Positions 14,652 through 23,621 are shown, counted from the stretch's first letter. The stretch is 37,121 nucleotides of DNA from an uncultured Bulleidia sp. (GCA_934725105.1 CAKVBD010000021.1:1-37121), one strand, 5' to 3'. Notes: generated from the sequence alone by a model not told the origin. Program-made: numbers and translations.

Positions 14652-16643
14652 TTAGTCTTCAATTTTTTCAAATACAGGGATGTGATCGATTGGCGCTTTT
14701 GCCTTGATTGTTGTGTTTCCTTTATAAATTGCGTTATCAAGCGTATCTTTCCATGTTCCTTCTGGCAGATAGACATCTCTTTCAAATTGATTCATTTCTA
14801 GTATTGGTGCAACGAGATATTTGGAACCAAACATGTATTGAGAGTATTCATTCCAGCATTTTTCATCTTCTGGGAATTCATAGAACATGGCACGAATGAT
14901 AGGGGAACCATTTTTGCTTGCTTCTTGATATAAAGATTTCAAGTATGGTTTTAATTGTGTACGGATATTGAAGTATTTTTTGAAGATTGTATATGCCTCT
15001 TCTCCATAGGACCATAATTCATTTGGATGTCCTGTATATAAATATCCTCCCCCAAAGTCTCTATCATCTAATGGCGCAATATCATCATTTGGACCACGAT
15101 CACCATGCATTCTAAGTACTGCAGTAAATGTAGCGAATTCAAACCAGCGAATGAGCAACTGCTTAAATTCATCACTTTGCCAGTCATCTGTCATAAAACC
15201 ACCGATATCACTTGTCCACCAAGGAATACCAGCAAGTCCCATATTGAGTCCACATTGTAATTGATCACGTAATGATTCAAATGTAGAAGGGACGTCTCCA
15301 GACCATACAACATTTGCATATTTTTGAGAACCAGCCCAGCAGGAACGTAATAAAGAAACAATTTCCTTTTGCCCTTCCTTTTTCTCATTTTCGTAATAAA
15401 TTCTTGAATAGTACTGTGGATAAATATTGGAACAAGATAAAGCTGGTCCAAGATAATAGCGATAATGATCAAAATCATAGACACCATAATCAGGTTCTGA
15501 ATTATCGAGCCAGAATCCATCGATGCCAAGATCATAATAATTCTTCTTACAGATATTCCATACATATTCACGACATTTTGGGTTTGTGGCATCAATTTCA
15601 AGGCAGTCACCTTGATATTCATATGTCTGGTTGGATCCTCTTTCTGTCTGAATGAGATATCCTTTCTGGTACATTTCTAAGAAGTTTTCACTTTTTTTAT
15701 CAACGGAAGGCCATACAGATACAATGACTTTGATGCCTAGTGAATGTAATTCATCTACCATCTTCTTTGGATCAGGCCAGTATTTTGGATCAAACTTCCA
15801 ATCTCCCTGGTATGTCCAATGGAAGAAGTCAATGACAATACAATCAATTGGAATACCTTCTTTGACGTATTTATGTGCAACCTCTAATACTTCTTCTTGT
15901 GTTCTGTATCTTAATTTACATTGCCATAAACCAAGCATATTATCTGGATATTCTGGTGCTCTTCCCGTTACGCTTGTATATGTTTCAAGAATCTTGTCTG
16001 GTGTATCATCACAAGTGATCCAGTAATCTAGTTCTTTAGAACATTCACTAATCCATTCTGTTTTGTTATTGCCGAAGCTGACTCTTCCAACACATGGGTT
16101 GTTCCATAGAAAGCCATAACCTAGTGATGAAATGTAAAATGGAACAGAAATTTGTGAATTACGCTGTTGAAGATCCAGGATGCATCCTTTTAAATCTGTC
16201 TGCTTCTGCTGGTATTGTCCCATACCAAAAATCTTTTCGTGATCGTTTGCTTCGAAAGACTGAATGATTTTATAGTCACCACCAGTATGTGGAACATATT
16301 GTCTTGATATGTATTTTAAGCAGCGACTTTCTTTTGAAATCGTTCCATCATAATTTCTGAAGTATTCTTGCAGGATAATTTGATCATCTTTGTAGTAGGT
16401 GATGACACCGTAATCATTAATGACAGCTTTGATTCTGCCATTAGTAATAGATGCCTGGTGTGCATCGATTTGTACCACTGGTAAAGATGAATCCACTTTT
16501 TCAGTGAGTGCCCATGTGTAATCTGTAAATGAAGGGTATTTTGTAGAGCGAAAACGGAAGGCATTTTTTCCCCATGCCTGCAATGCAATTGTTTCAGTGT
16601 AGAAATGTCCATATAAGATATTATGTTCTGTATAAAATTCCAT
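14652..16643 (-). CDS. Glycoside hydrolase family 31 enzyme (alpha-glucosidase/alpha-xylosidase type)
   Basis: 663 residues from the ATG at 16643, which has AGAGGT 10 bases upstream and a TATAAT at 16666-16671; an ATG at 16706 would add 21 unlikely residues across that promoter. An N-terminal beta-sandwich (~1-225) is followed by a TIM barrel. The nucleophile is probably Asp380 in GFWLDNSEPD and the acid/base Asp450 in VVWSGDVPSTFESL; IPWWTSDIGGF and FRTHG-like LRMHGDRGP are further GH31 landmarks. There is no signal peptide, so it acts in the cytoplasm on imported oligosaccharides. GH31 covers alpha-glucosidases, alpha-xylosidases and sulfoquinovosidases; the exact substrate cannot be read here. 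No sugar transporter is adjacent. Confidence 0.85.
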   Translation of the reverse strand: MEFYTEHNILYGHFYTETIALQAWGKNAFRFRSTKYPSFTDYTWALTEKVDSSLPVVQIDAHQASITNGRIKAVINDYGVITYYKDDQIILQEYFRNYDGTISKESRCLKYISRQYVPHTGGDYKIIQSFEANDHEKIFGMGQYQQKQTDLKGCILDLQQRNSQISVPFYISSLGYGFLWNNPCVGRVSFGNNKTEWISECSKELDYWITCDDTPDKILETYTSVTGRAPEYPDNMLGLWQCKLRYRTQEEVLEVAHKYVKEGIPIDCIVIDFFHWTYQGDWKFDPKYWPDPKKMVDELHSLGIKVIVSVWPSVDKKSENFLEMYQKGYLIQTERGSNQTYEYQGDCLEIDATNPKCREYVWNICKKNYYDLGIDGFWLDNSEPDYGVYDFDHYRYYLGPALSCSNIYPQYYSRIYYENEKKEGQKEIVSLLRSCWAGSQKYANVVWSGDVPSTFESLRDQLQCGLNMGLAGIPWWTSDIGGFMTDDWQSDEFKQLLIRWFEFATFTAVLRMHGDRGPNDDIAPLDDRDFGGGYLYTGHPNELWSYGEEAYTIFKKYFNIRTQLKPYLKSLYQEASKNGSPIIRAMFYEFPEDEKCWNEYSQYMFGSKYLVAPILEMNQFERDVYLPEGTWKDTLDNAIYKGNTTIKAKAPIDHIPVFEKIED

Positions 16644-16665
16644 AAATTTAGTACCTCTGCTATTG

Positions 16666-16671
16666 ATTATA
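16666..16671 (-). promoter_or_regulatory. -10 box of the GH31 gene
   Basis: Perfect TATAAT on the minus strand, 22 bases before the ATG, giving a leader of about 16 bases that contains the AGAGGT ribosome site. The -35 region is not obvious. Confidence 0.5.
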
Positions 16672-16697
16672 TCGCTATTCGTATTTTGAAAATAAAA

Positions 16698-16724
16698 AAT
16701 CATCACTTTTATACAGTGATGATT
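16698..16724 (-). terminator. Terminator-like hairpin upstream of the GH31 gene
   Basis: Perfect 10-base arms AATCATCACT and AGTGATGATT around a 7-base loop. On the minus strand they are followed by TTTTTTATTTT, a full intrinsic terminator. No minus-strand gene lies to its right until 23620, so it may shield the GH31 promoter from antisense read-through or act as a leader attenuator of a longer transcript. Confidence 0.55.
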
Positions 16725-16803
16725 GGGAAAGAATTGACTTTATCAAGAAACATTTGCAGTATACAATATAAGAAATTGATGATATCAATGTGAAGGAATA
16801 TCT

Positions 16804-16878
16804 ATGCGGTCATGGATGAATTTTTCATATGTGGATTATGAAACACAGAAAAGATATCCAAAGGTAAGTACATACTAG
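16804..16878 (+). CDS. Possible 24-residue peptide
   Basis: An ATG with a good AAGGAAT site upstream opens a 24-codon frame beginning MRSWMNFSYVDYETQKRYPK, ending 35 bases before the HAD gene. It could be a leader peptide or a real microprotein. The only support is the ribosome site and the position, so this is a weak call. Confidence 0.25.
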   Translation: MRSWMNFSYVDYETQKRYPKVSTY

Positions 16879-16913
16879 TATAAACAAGTGTCTGAAACAA
16901 AAGAGGTATAGAA

Positions 16914-17570
16914 ATGTGGTTTTACAAAGGTGTAATATTTGATTTTAATGGAACTTTGTTTTTTGATAATCCAAAACATATATTAGCCTGGTCAAAGATA
17001 TCTCAAGATATTAGAAACCATGGAATCAGTGAAGAAGAACTGCATGAACATATCAATGGTGTACCTAATCATAAAGTTGTTGAATATATGTTCCATGGAC
17101 AATGTACAGAACAACAGATGAAAAGATATTCGGAACGAAAAGAAGAATATTATCGTCAATTCTGTAGAGAAGATAAAGATAGTTTCCATTTAGTGAAAGG
17201 TGCAGAGGCTTATTTCGATGCATTGAAGAAAGAAAATATTCCTTTTACGATTGCTTCTGCATCAATTAAGCCAAACATTGATTTCTTTGTGGAATCATTT
17301 CATCTTGATCACTGGATAGATCCTTCTTCCATTGTGTATGATGATGGAACATATGAAAGTAAAATTGCAATGTTTAAAAAAGCAGCGGATGTTATTGGGG
17401 TTGATATTCACGACTGCTTGATCATTGAAGATAGTATGAGTGGGATTTCTAGTGCATATCAGGCAGGGTGTGATCATATTGTTGTGGTTGGTTCTGCAAA
17501 TAAAAAAGAGGAATATGAAAAAATGCCAGGTGTCATTCAAGTCATTGATTCTTTTGAAAATTTTGTATAA
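16914..17570 (+). CDS. HAD-superfamily hydrolase, beta-phosphoglucomutase/phosphatase type
   Basis: 218 residues. Motif I is FDFNGT with the nucleophile Asp10; the usual second Asp (DxD) is Asn12. Motif II lies in TIASAS, the motif III lysine in the region SKIAMFKKAA, and motif IV is IIEDSMSGISSA. Residues ~17-85 form the helical cap of the beta-phosphoglucomutase subclass. It should dephosphorylate, or isomerise, a small phosphorylated metabolite; the substrate is unknown. AGAGG stands ahead of the ATG. A GNAT gene follows after 34 bases with no terminator between, so the two are probably one transcript. Confidence 0.82.
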   Translation: MWFYKGVIFDFNGTLFFDNPKHILAWSKISQDIRNHGISEEELHEHINGVPNHKVVEYMFHGQCTEQQMKRYSERKEEYYRQFCREDKDSFHLVKGAEAYFDALKKENIPFTIASASIKPNIDFFVESFHLDHWIDPSSIVYDDGTYESKIAMFKKAADVIGVDIHDCLIIEDSMSGISSAYQAGCDHIVVVGSANKKEEYEKMPGVIQVIDSFENFV

Positions 17571-17604
17571 ACCATAAAATTGAAGAATAAAAGGGATTTT
17601 GAAA

Positions 17605-18162
17605 ATGTTTATTGAAGAAAAAAGAATTCAGTTAAAAAATGGAAAGGAAGCGTTTATTCGTAATCCAATAAAAACTGAAGCAAATGAAATGATTGCATTT
17701 CTAAGAACAGTATCGTCAGAAACACCATATTTATTGCGTTATCCAGAAGAATTTGATTTTTTGAATGAGAGTACAGAAAGTGTCTGGCTGAGACATGTGG
17801 TTGTTTCGCAAAAGGAAGCAATGCTTGTGTGTGAAGTTGATGGAAAGATTGTTGGAAATTGTCATATCGAATGGAATGATACTTTGAAGACGAGACACCG
17901 TGCAAGTATTGGAATATCTGTTTTGAAGGAATACTGGAATTTAGGAATTGGTACATATTTTATGAATGCAATGATTGAAATTGCGGAACAGAATCCATTT
18001 ATTTTACAGATAGAATTGGATTATATTGAAGGAAATTCTCGTGCGAGAGCACTGTATGAAAAGATGGGATTTCGCATTTGTGGAATTTTACCAAATGCGT
18101 ATCAAATGAAAGATGGAACAATGTTAAATGAATACAAAATGGTAAAAGTATTAAAAAAATGA
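17605..18162 (+). CDS. GNAT-family N-acetyltransferase
   Basis: 185 residues. The ATG at 17605, with AAGGGA upstream, is preferred to an in-frame TTG six bases earlier. The acetyl-CoA-binding motif A is in ASIGISVLKEYWNLGIGTYF; motif B is in YIEGNSRARALYEKMGF, followed by the typical RICGILPNAYQMKDG ending of RimJ/L- or polyamine-type members. It transfers an acetyl group from acetyl-CoA to an amine or protein N-terminus; the acceptor cannot be predicted. It likely shares a transcript with the HAD gene. Confidence 0.85.
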   Translation: MFIEEKRIQLKNGKEAFIRNPIKTEANEMIAFLRTVSSETPYLLRYPEEFDFLNESTESVWLRHVVVSQKEAMLVCEVDGKIVGNCHIEWNDTLKTRHRASIGISVLKEYWNLGIGTYFMNAMIEIAEQNPFILQIELDYIEGNSRARALYEKMGFRICGILPNAYQMKDGTMLNEYKMVKVLKK

Positions 18163-18163
18163 G

Positions 18164-18172
18164 TGCTATAAT
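18164..18172 (+). promoter_or_regulatory. Extended -10 promoter of the MoxR-VWA operon
   Basis: TGCTATAAT (TG-n-TATAAT), straddling the bases right after the GNAT stop and 28 bases before the ATPase ATG. No good -35 is seen, which is normal for extended -10 promoters. Confidence 0.5.
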
Positions 18173-18199
18173 TTCCTGTAGAAGATCGAGGCGATAATA

Positions 18200-19120
18200 A
18201 TGGAAGATCTAATGCAGTTTCTTCGTGAAGAAGGTTTATCTGAAGATGTATTACATGAGGTACATGAGTATGCGGTTTCTCATCCAGTGAGTGATGCTAT
18301 GAAGCAACGTATTCCTGTACCTCATTTTATGTATTATGGCGTGAATGTGTGGGAAGATGCATTATGTGCTTTGTTATGTGGGAAAAACATATTGCTTGTT
18401 GGTGAAAAGGCAACAGGAAAAAATGTTCTGTGTGAAAATCTTGCCTGTATATTTCAAAGACCAAGCTGGGATATTTCATTTCATGTAAATATGGATGCAG
18501 CTAGTTTAATTGGTACAGATTCTTTTGAGAATGGAAGCGTTGTGTTTAGAGAAGGGCCTGTATATAAGTGTGCTGTGAATGGTGGTTTTGGTATTTTGGA
18601 TGAAATCAATATGGCGAAAAATGAAGCACTGGCTGTATTGCATTCTGTACTGGATTTTAGAAGAGTGATTGATGTGCCTGGGTATGACCGTATTGTTTTA
18701 AAGGATGAAACAAGGTTTATTGCGACAATGAATTATAATTACGCTGGTACAAGAGAATTGAATGAAGCTTTATCTTCTAGATTTGTGGTTATTCAGATGC
18801 CTCCAATTACACAAGAAGATTTGCAGAGACTGTTGAAAAATCAATTTCCTGATATGTTGGATAAATATGTGAAGCAGTTTGCGTTATTATTTCTGGATTT
18901 TCAAAAGAAGTGTGAAAATACTGAACTGTCTACAAAAGCATTGGATCTTAGAGGAATGCTTGATGCGATTGATTTGATACATAAAGGATTAAGTGTGAAA
19001 GAAGCTTTGGATCTAGGTATTACAAATAAGACATTTGATATATATGAAAAGCAATTGATTCATGATGTGATCAATGCAAGGATCTCTTCTAAATTATTGC
19101 CTTCTGAGATATTTCGATGA
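18200..19120 (+). CDS. MoxR-family AAA+ ATPase
   Basis: 306 residues. Walker A is GEKATGKN, with Asn where Thr or Ser is usual; Walker B is GILDEINMA; sensor 1 is ATMNYNYAGT; the arginine-finger segment ELNEALSSRF follows. VNMDAASLIGTD and REGPVYKCAVNGG are typical of the MoxR/NorQ/CbbQ group. These ATPases pair with von Willebrand factor A proteins as chaperones that help assemble or activate metal enzymes. The partner here starts inside its stop codon (ATGA overlap), which strongly supports a complex. The client enzyme is unknown, and no metalloenzyme is adjacent. Confidence 0.85.
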   Translation: MEDLMQFLREEGLSEDVLHEVHEYAVSHPVSDAMKQRIPVPHFMYYGVNVWEDALCALLCGKNILLVGEKATGKNVLCENLACIFQRPSWDISFHVNMDAASLIGTDSFENGSVVFREGPVYKCAVNGGFGILDEINMAKNEALAVLHSVLDFRRVIDVPGYDRIVLKDETRFIATMNYNYAGTRELNEALSSRFVVIQMPPITQEDLQRLLKNQFPDMLDKYVKQFALLFLDFQKKCENTELSTKALDLRGMLDAIDLIHKGLSVKEALDLGITNKTFDIYEKQLIHDVINARISSKLLPSEIFR

Positions 19121-20865
19121 GAACGTATAATGCGGTAGAAAAGCGTGCAGTGAATCAAATCTGGACGGCGAGTGGGAAATATCATTTTGAACCACTCTTT
19201 TTAGCAATCCATAAACGAAGCGGAATTCCAAACTTTTATATGAATCTAGTGATTGGCTTGACATATAAGTATTATGGGGAAGATATTGTGAATCAGTTGT
19301 TTGATTGCTGGAGAGGGGATATGCATCAATCTATGCTGGATGATCTAACATGGCTGATGCTTGAAGATATTGTCTACGAAAAAGAAATTGTGCATCGTCC
19401 TGTATTGCATGAATTGCGTGAGCAATATGCAAAAAACTTTTTTGCGAGTGAATATCAGCTTTCTAGACAGGAATGGATGAGTAAGAATCAGTTGGTTTAT
19501 ACAATGCAGGTATCGCATTATTCTCGAATTCTGGATAGAAAACAGCCTGTGATGACAATGCGTGAAAAACAATTGTCTGATGCTATGCGTATTCAGGAAG
19601 ATATTAGCCAGTCTATGTTGATGCATACAATTTTAGATATCTTTAAAAGCTATGATTTATTTGATGGCAATAGGCATGAAAAACATCCGCATGTATTTCA
19701 TTTGCATGGTTTACTTGCAAGTGTTATGACGCATCTTATGCCAACACAGCTTGTGAAAACGGATCGTGTTGTGGTGATGCGTTCTTCTCAAATTGATGAA
19801 GAGGGAGAAGGTTTTCTGCAATCTAAAAATACAAGTAATATTGTTTTGAAACAACATGATTCAGATCGTATGTATATTGAAAGATGTTTTGGCAGATCAA
19901 TTTATTCCAATCAAAAATTAAATTTATTAGAAAAACAGATCTGTACTGGAAATCATACAGGTTGTCATGTATGGATCACAGATGGCATAAAAGATGATAA
20001 AGAACAGATTACTGCAGAAGAAAGATATTTAAGAGATCAGGCTGCTCTGCAGGAAAAAAGAAATCAAGAATACTACTATAAAAATATAGCATTGCATAAA
20101 AGCATGATTTATAAATTGAAAAATGAAATTGAAAATTCATTGTTGATTCATCAACAGAAAAATGCACTTGTTGGACGTAGTGGAACACTTGATACGAGAA
20201 GAGTGTATCGTGCAGTGTATGTAAATGATGATTGTATCTTTTTAAGGAGTGAAGAAGAAACAAGTCCATTGTTTTCAGTGGATCTTGTCTTAGATGCTTC
20301 TGCATCTCGCCTGTCTTTTCAGGAAGTGATTGCTTCACAAGGGTATGTTCTTTCGGAAAGCTTGAAGGCTTGTCATATTCCGGTAAGAATATCTGAATTT
20401 AATAGTTTACGGGGATATACAGTTTTACGAATTTTGAAGTCATTTCAAGAAAAAAGGAGTGAATCTGTATTTCAGTATTTTGCTTCTGGGTGGAATCGTG
20501 ATGGATTGATGTTGAAAGAAATTGGAAATTTGCTGGAAGAGGAACATGGGGATGTGAAAGAACATTTAGTGATCATTTTAACAGATGCTTCTCCGAATGA
20601 TAGTTTTCGCATTCATGCATCAAAAGAAAATCCATTGGGATGTAACTATGAAGATGATGCAGGCGTGAAAGATGCAGCTAACGAAGTTAGAAATTTGAAG
20701 AAAAATGGTATTCGTGTTGGGGCAATTTTATTTGGAAGTCATGATGCTTCTAAAGAAGCAAGAATGATTTATGAAAATGAATATGTAAGAATGAAAAGTG
20801 TTGATCAGCTAGCAAATGCCGCAGGTTTTTTGATTCGTAAAGAGGTTGGAGAAATGAATATATGA
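19117..20865 (+). CDS. VWA-domain partner of the MoxR ATPase (NorD/CoxE-like)
   Basis: 582 residues, soluble. The C-terminal ~200 residues are a von Willebrand A domain: VDLVLDASASRLSFQEV supplies the DxSxS metal-binding (MIDAS) motif, and HLVIILTDASPND the distal aspartate. The N-terminal ~380 residues are helical and unfamiliar, including a charged stretch around EERYLRDQAALQEKRNQEYY that may be coiled coil. NorD- and CobT-like proteins have this layout, a long N-terminal region and a C-terminal VWA. It most likely works with the upstream ATPase. The start overlaps the ATPase stop by four bases. No clear terminator follows. Confidence 0.82.
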   Translation: MRTYNAVEKRAVNQIWTASGKYHFEPLFLAIHKRSGIPNFYMNLVIGLTYKYYGEDIVNQLFDCWRGDMHQSMLDDLTWLMLEDIVYEKEIVHRPVLHELREQYAKNFFASEYQLSRQEWMSKNQLVYTMQVSHYSRILDRKQPVMTMREKQLSDAMRIQEDISQSMLMHTILDIFKSYDLFDGNRHEKHPHVFHLHGLLASVMTHLMPTQLVKTDRVVVMRSSQIDEEGEGFLQSKNTSNIVLKQHDSDRMYIERCFGRSIYSNQKLNLLEKQICTGNHTGCHVWITDGIKDDKEQITAEERYLRDQAALQEKRNQEYYYKNIALHKSMIYKLKNEIENSLLIHQQKNALVGRSGTLDTRRVYRAVYVNDDCIFLRSEEETSPLFSVDLVLDASASRLSFQEVIASQGYVLSESLKACHIPVRISEFNSLRGYTVLRILKSFQEKRSESVFQYFASGWNRDGLMLKEIGNLLEEEHGDVKEHLVIILTDASPNDSFRIHASKENPLGCNYEDDAGVKDAANEVRNLKKNGIRVGAILFGSHDASKEARMIYENEYVRMKSVDQLANAAGFLIRKEVGEMNI

Positions 20866-20915
20866 AAGCAGTTTCATAAATAGAAATATAAATGTGGGTA
20901 AAAAATGTGATTTTT

Positions 20916-20945
20916 TTAACACAAATAAAAAAATAGGACTATAGT
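20916..20945 (+). promoter_or_regulatory. Promoter of cstA
   Basis: TTAACA (20916-20921), an 18-base spacer, TATAGT (20940-20945). This predicts a leader of about 114 bases before the cstA ATG, containing ATTCCTGA direct repeats at 20977 and 21009 and a small ACTGTT/AACAGT dyad next to the ribosome site. The leader may be regulatory, but I recognise no known riboswitch. Confidence 0.5.
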
Positions 20946-21065
20946 AACAATAGATATTGCAGAGCAATCCAATTTGATTCCTGACTTAATAATAAGCTAT
21001 CAACCATAATTCCTGAACTCTGAAATAAAGCGACTGTTAAAACAGTTGTTAGGGGAGGACCTAAA

Positions 21066-22559
21066 ATGATTGGTTTTATTTTATGTTTGGCTCTGTTGAT
21101 TGTTGGTTACCTTACATATGGTAAAGTTGTTGACAACACATTTGGACCAGATGACCGCGAAACACCAGCAGTTCGTATTAATGATGGTGTTGACTATGTC
21201 GTAATGCCACAATGGAAATTATTTCTTGTGCAGTTATTGAACATTGCAGGATTAGGACCTATCTTTGGCGCGTTGCAAGGTGCACTTTGGGGACCTGTTG
21301 TATTCTTATGGATTACATTTGGTACAATTTTTGCAGGTGGCGTACATGACTATTTCTCAGGTATGATCTCTGAACGTAATGATGGTAGTTCTATTGCTGA
21401 AGTTACTGGTAAATACTTAGGACCTTTAATGCAGAATGTTATGAGAGTATTCTCTGTTGTACTTCTGATCATGGTTGGTACTGTATTCGCAGTTGGTCCT
21501 GCAGGATTAATTGTTACATTGTTTAAGAACAGTGGTGCTTCTGGACTGCTTACAACAACATTGTTCTGGCTGATCATTATCTTGACGTATTACTTTATCG
21601 CAACATTTATTTCTATTGATAAGATCATTGGTAAGATTTATCCAGTCTTTGGCATCTGTTTGATTATCATGGCAGTTGGTGTCATCATTGGTATTTACAC
21701 AAATCCTGCATTTACAATTCCAGAAATCTGGTCACATTTCTATAATATGCATCCATCTGGAACACCTATCTGGAGCTTTATGTTTATCACCGTTGCATGT
21801 GGAGCAATCTCAGGATTCCATTCAACACAGTCTCCATTGATGGCTCGTTGTATGAAGAGTGAAAAGCAAGGTCACTTTGTATTCTATGGTGCAATGGTTG
21901 CTGAAGGTATTATTGCCTTGATCTGGGCTGCTGCTGGATGCGCTTTATATAAAACAACTGGTGGATTAAATACAGGATTAGCTGAAGTACTTGCTGGTGG
22001 TCAATCAGCAGCTATCTATGATGTATGTTCTAGAACAATGGGTGGCATTGGTGTTGCATTAGCTATGATTGGTGTTGTTGTATGTCCTATTACATCTGGC
22101 GATACTGCATTTAGATCTGCTAGATTAACATTGGCTGACTGGTTCCATATTGATCAGGGATCTTATGCAAATAGATTGAAGCTATGTATTCCTGTATTAG
22201 GTGCTGGTGCTATTTTAGGTATTGGTAATGCAACTGGTTTGATTGACTATACAGTTATCTGGCGTTATTTCTCATGGACAAACCAGACATTAGCAATGAT
22301 CGTATTATGGGCTGCTTCCATGTTCTTGTTTACTGAAAAGAAGAACTATTGGGTAACTGCTGTTCCAGCAACATTTATGTCTGCAGTATCAGCAACTTAC
22401 TTTATCTTAGCTCCTGAATGCCTGGGTGGATTTATTAACACAAAGACAGCGGAAGGTGCAGTTATTTATAATACTGCTATTGCATACCCAGTTGGTATCG
22501 TATTTGCAGCATTGATGTTATTCTTATTCATTCGTGCAACAAAAACACATAAAGCTTAA
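21066..22559 (+). CDS. cstA: CstA-family carbon starvation / pyruvate-peptide transporter
   Basis: 497 residues with about 13 membrane segments. The N-terminus is diagnostic: LTYGKVVDNTFGPDDRETPA, DYVVMPQWKLFLVQLLNIAGLGPIFGALQGALWGP and HDYFSGMISERNDGSS are CstA core motifs. The family imports pyruvate or peptides in starved cells. At ~500 residues it is the shorter form common in Firmicutes, not the ~700-residue enterobacterial one. GGGGAGG before the ATG is a very strong ribosome site, and codon choice looks more biased than in neighbouring genes, suggesting high expression. The next gene starts 17 bases later and probably shares its transcript. Confidence 0.92.
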   Translation: MIGFILCLALLIVGYLTYGKVVDNTFGPDDRETPAVRINDGVDYVVMPQWKLFLVQLLNIAGLGPIFGALQGALWGPVVFLWITFGTIFAGGVHDYFSGMISERNDGSSIAEVTGKYLGPLMQNVMRVFSVVLLIMVGTVFAVGPAGLIVTLFKNSGASGLLTTTLFWLIIILTYYFIATFISIDKIIGKIYPVFGICLIIMAVGVIIGIYTNPAFTIPEIWSHFYNMHPSGTPIWSFMFITVACGAISGFHSTQSPLMARCMKSEKQGHFVFYGAMVAEGIIALIWAAAGCALYKTTGGLNTGLAEVLAGGQSAAIYDVCSRTMGGIGVALAMIGVVVCPITSGDTAFRSARLTLADWFHIDQGSYANRLKLCIPVLGAGAILGIGNATGLIDYTVIWRYFSWTNQTLAMIVLWAASMFLFTEKKNYWVTAVPATFMSAVSATYFILAPECLGGFINTKTAEGAVIYNTAIAYPVGIVFAALMLFLFIRATKTHKA

Positions 22560-22576
22560 TATTTAGAGGTTTACTT

Positions 22577-23590
22577 ATGATTTTCATGCCATATCCGTTA
22601 AGTACATTACATCTTGATAAAGAAGAATTAGAAATAGATAAAAAAACATGCAAGAAGATTGGTCCTTGCGGTGTTGGAAAAAAAGCACTGTATTTAAACA
22701 GTTTCTTCATTGATCGTAAATATTATGTTCCATATTCATCTATTACACGTGTTTTTAAACGTATTGCGATGAGTGAAGGTGGATTTAGTGGAAAAGGAAT
22801 GTTTGCGACAATGTCATATCTTGTTGTGGAATATGATAATGGGAAACAAAAGCAATGTAATTTTAAATATGAAGATCAGGTGGATGAAGTATTGCATTCT
22901 TTAAAGAAAGAACAGCCACAAATTAAATTGTATTCAAAAGCTGGTGAAGCAAAAATCAAGGAAGAGGAAGAAAAGAAGAGATTAGAAATCTTATCTCGTC
23001 CAAAATTGCATGCTTCACAAGAAAAAGAAATTGCTGAATTGGAGAAGGCAATTGCGTATCTTGAAAAAGAACCTTCGTATTCTGAACGTTTAAGCGCTGC
23101 AGCAAAGCGTAAAAGAGCATATTACAGAACACGTCCTAGTTATCGTTATGTTGCGATGGCAATTACAATTCTTGGGTTTATTGCATTGATTTACGGTATT
23201 TATTCATTTGCGCATCATAGTGATTTTGGTATCTATTTTGCATTATTTGGAATTGCGGCAATCTTTACATTTGCGGGATTGAGTGTTTTGCCAACAGCAC
23301 GAAATAATAAGACAGCTGTAATGAAATATAATGATGATGCAATTTCCAGGATGGAAAAATATTTAGAAGGATATGTGAAGTTTCCTCTTCCTGCTCGTTA
23401 CGCACATCCAATTGTTCTGCAAAGAATGATTCGGGTGATTCAGCAAGGACGAGCTTCTACGAAAGAAGATGCATTGAACGTTGTAAAAGAAGACTTGAAG
23501 GCCTTGAATGAGAACGTGCAGGTATCGCAGGAAGAATATGATGAAGTTGTAGCAATCAAAGCAATGTTCTTGAATGCAAATTATGAATAA
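22577..23590 (+). CDS. Membrane protein of unknown function downstream of cstA
   Basis: 337 residues, not recognised. Residues 1-~115 are beta-rich (ALYLNSFFIDRKYYVPYSSI, then SYLVVEYDNGKQKQCNF) and resemble a small PH-like domain. Residues ~120-195 are charged and probably coiled coil (EEEEKKRLEIL, EIAELEKAIAYLEKE). Two adjacent membrane segments at ~190-240 (YVAMAITILGFIALIYGIYS, FGIYFALFGIAAIFTFAGL) are followed by a soluble tail of ~90 residues. Both ends should face the cytoplasm. AGAGGT before the ATG and the 17-base gap from cstA suggest co-expression, possibly as an accessory of the transporter; that link is only positional. Confidence 0.7.
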   Translation: MIFMPYPLSTLHLDKEELEIDKKTCKKIGPCGVGKKALYLNSFFIDRKYYVPYSSITRVFKRIAMSEGGFSGKGMFATMSYLVVEYDNGKQKQCNFKYEDQVDEVLHSLKKEQPQIKLYSKAGEAKIKEEEEKKRLEILSRPKLHASQEKEIAELEKAIAYLEKEPSYSERLSAAAKRKRAYYRTRPSYRYVAMAITILGFIALIYGIYSFAHHSDFGIYFALFGIAAIFTFAGLSVLPTARNNKTAVMKYNDDAISRMEKYLEGYVKFPLPARYAHPIVLQRMIRVIQQGRASTKEDALNVVKEDLKALNENVQVSQEEYDEVVAIKAMFLNANYE

Positions 23591-23593
23591 TTG

Positions 23594-23621
23594 AAAAGCT
23601 AGCAGATTTGCTAGCTTTTTT
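23594..23621. terminator. Bidirectional terminator shared with the diguanylate cyclase gene
   Basis: Ten-base arms AAAAGCTAGC (23594-23603) and GCTAGCTTTT (23610-23619), loop AGATTT, T-run to 23621. The minus-strand gene's stop codon (23620-23622) lies in the T-run, so the hairpin serves both directions. Confidence 0.88.

Noticed and set aside
15191..15622. 143-codon frame inside the GH31 gene
   Set aside because: Shadow frame on the same strand as a gene with intact catalytic motifs; no protein family signal.
16644..16706. Longer start for the GH31 gene
   Set aside because: The added residues cross a TATAAT box and a terminator-like hairpin, and the ribosome site fits the ATG at 16643.
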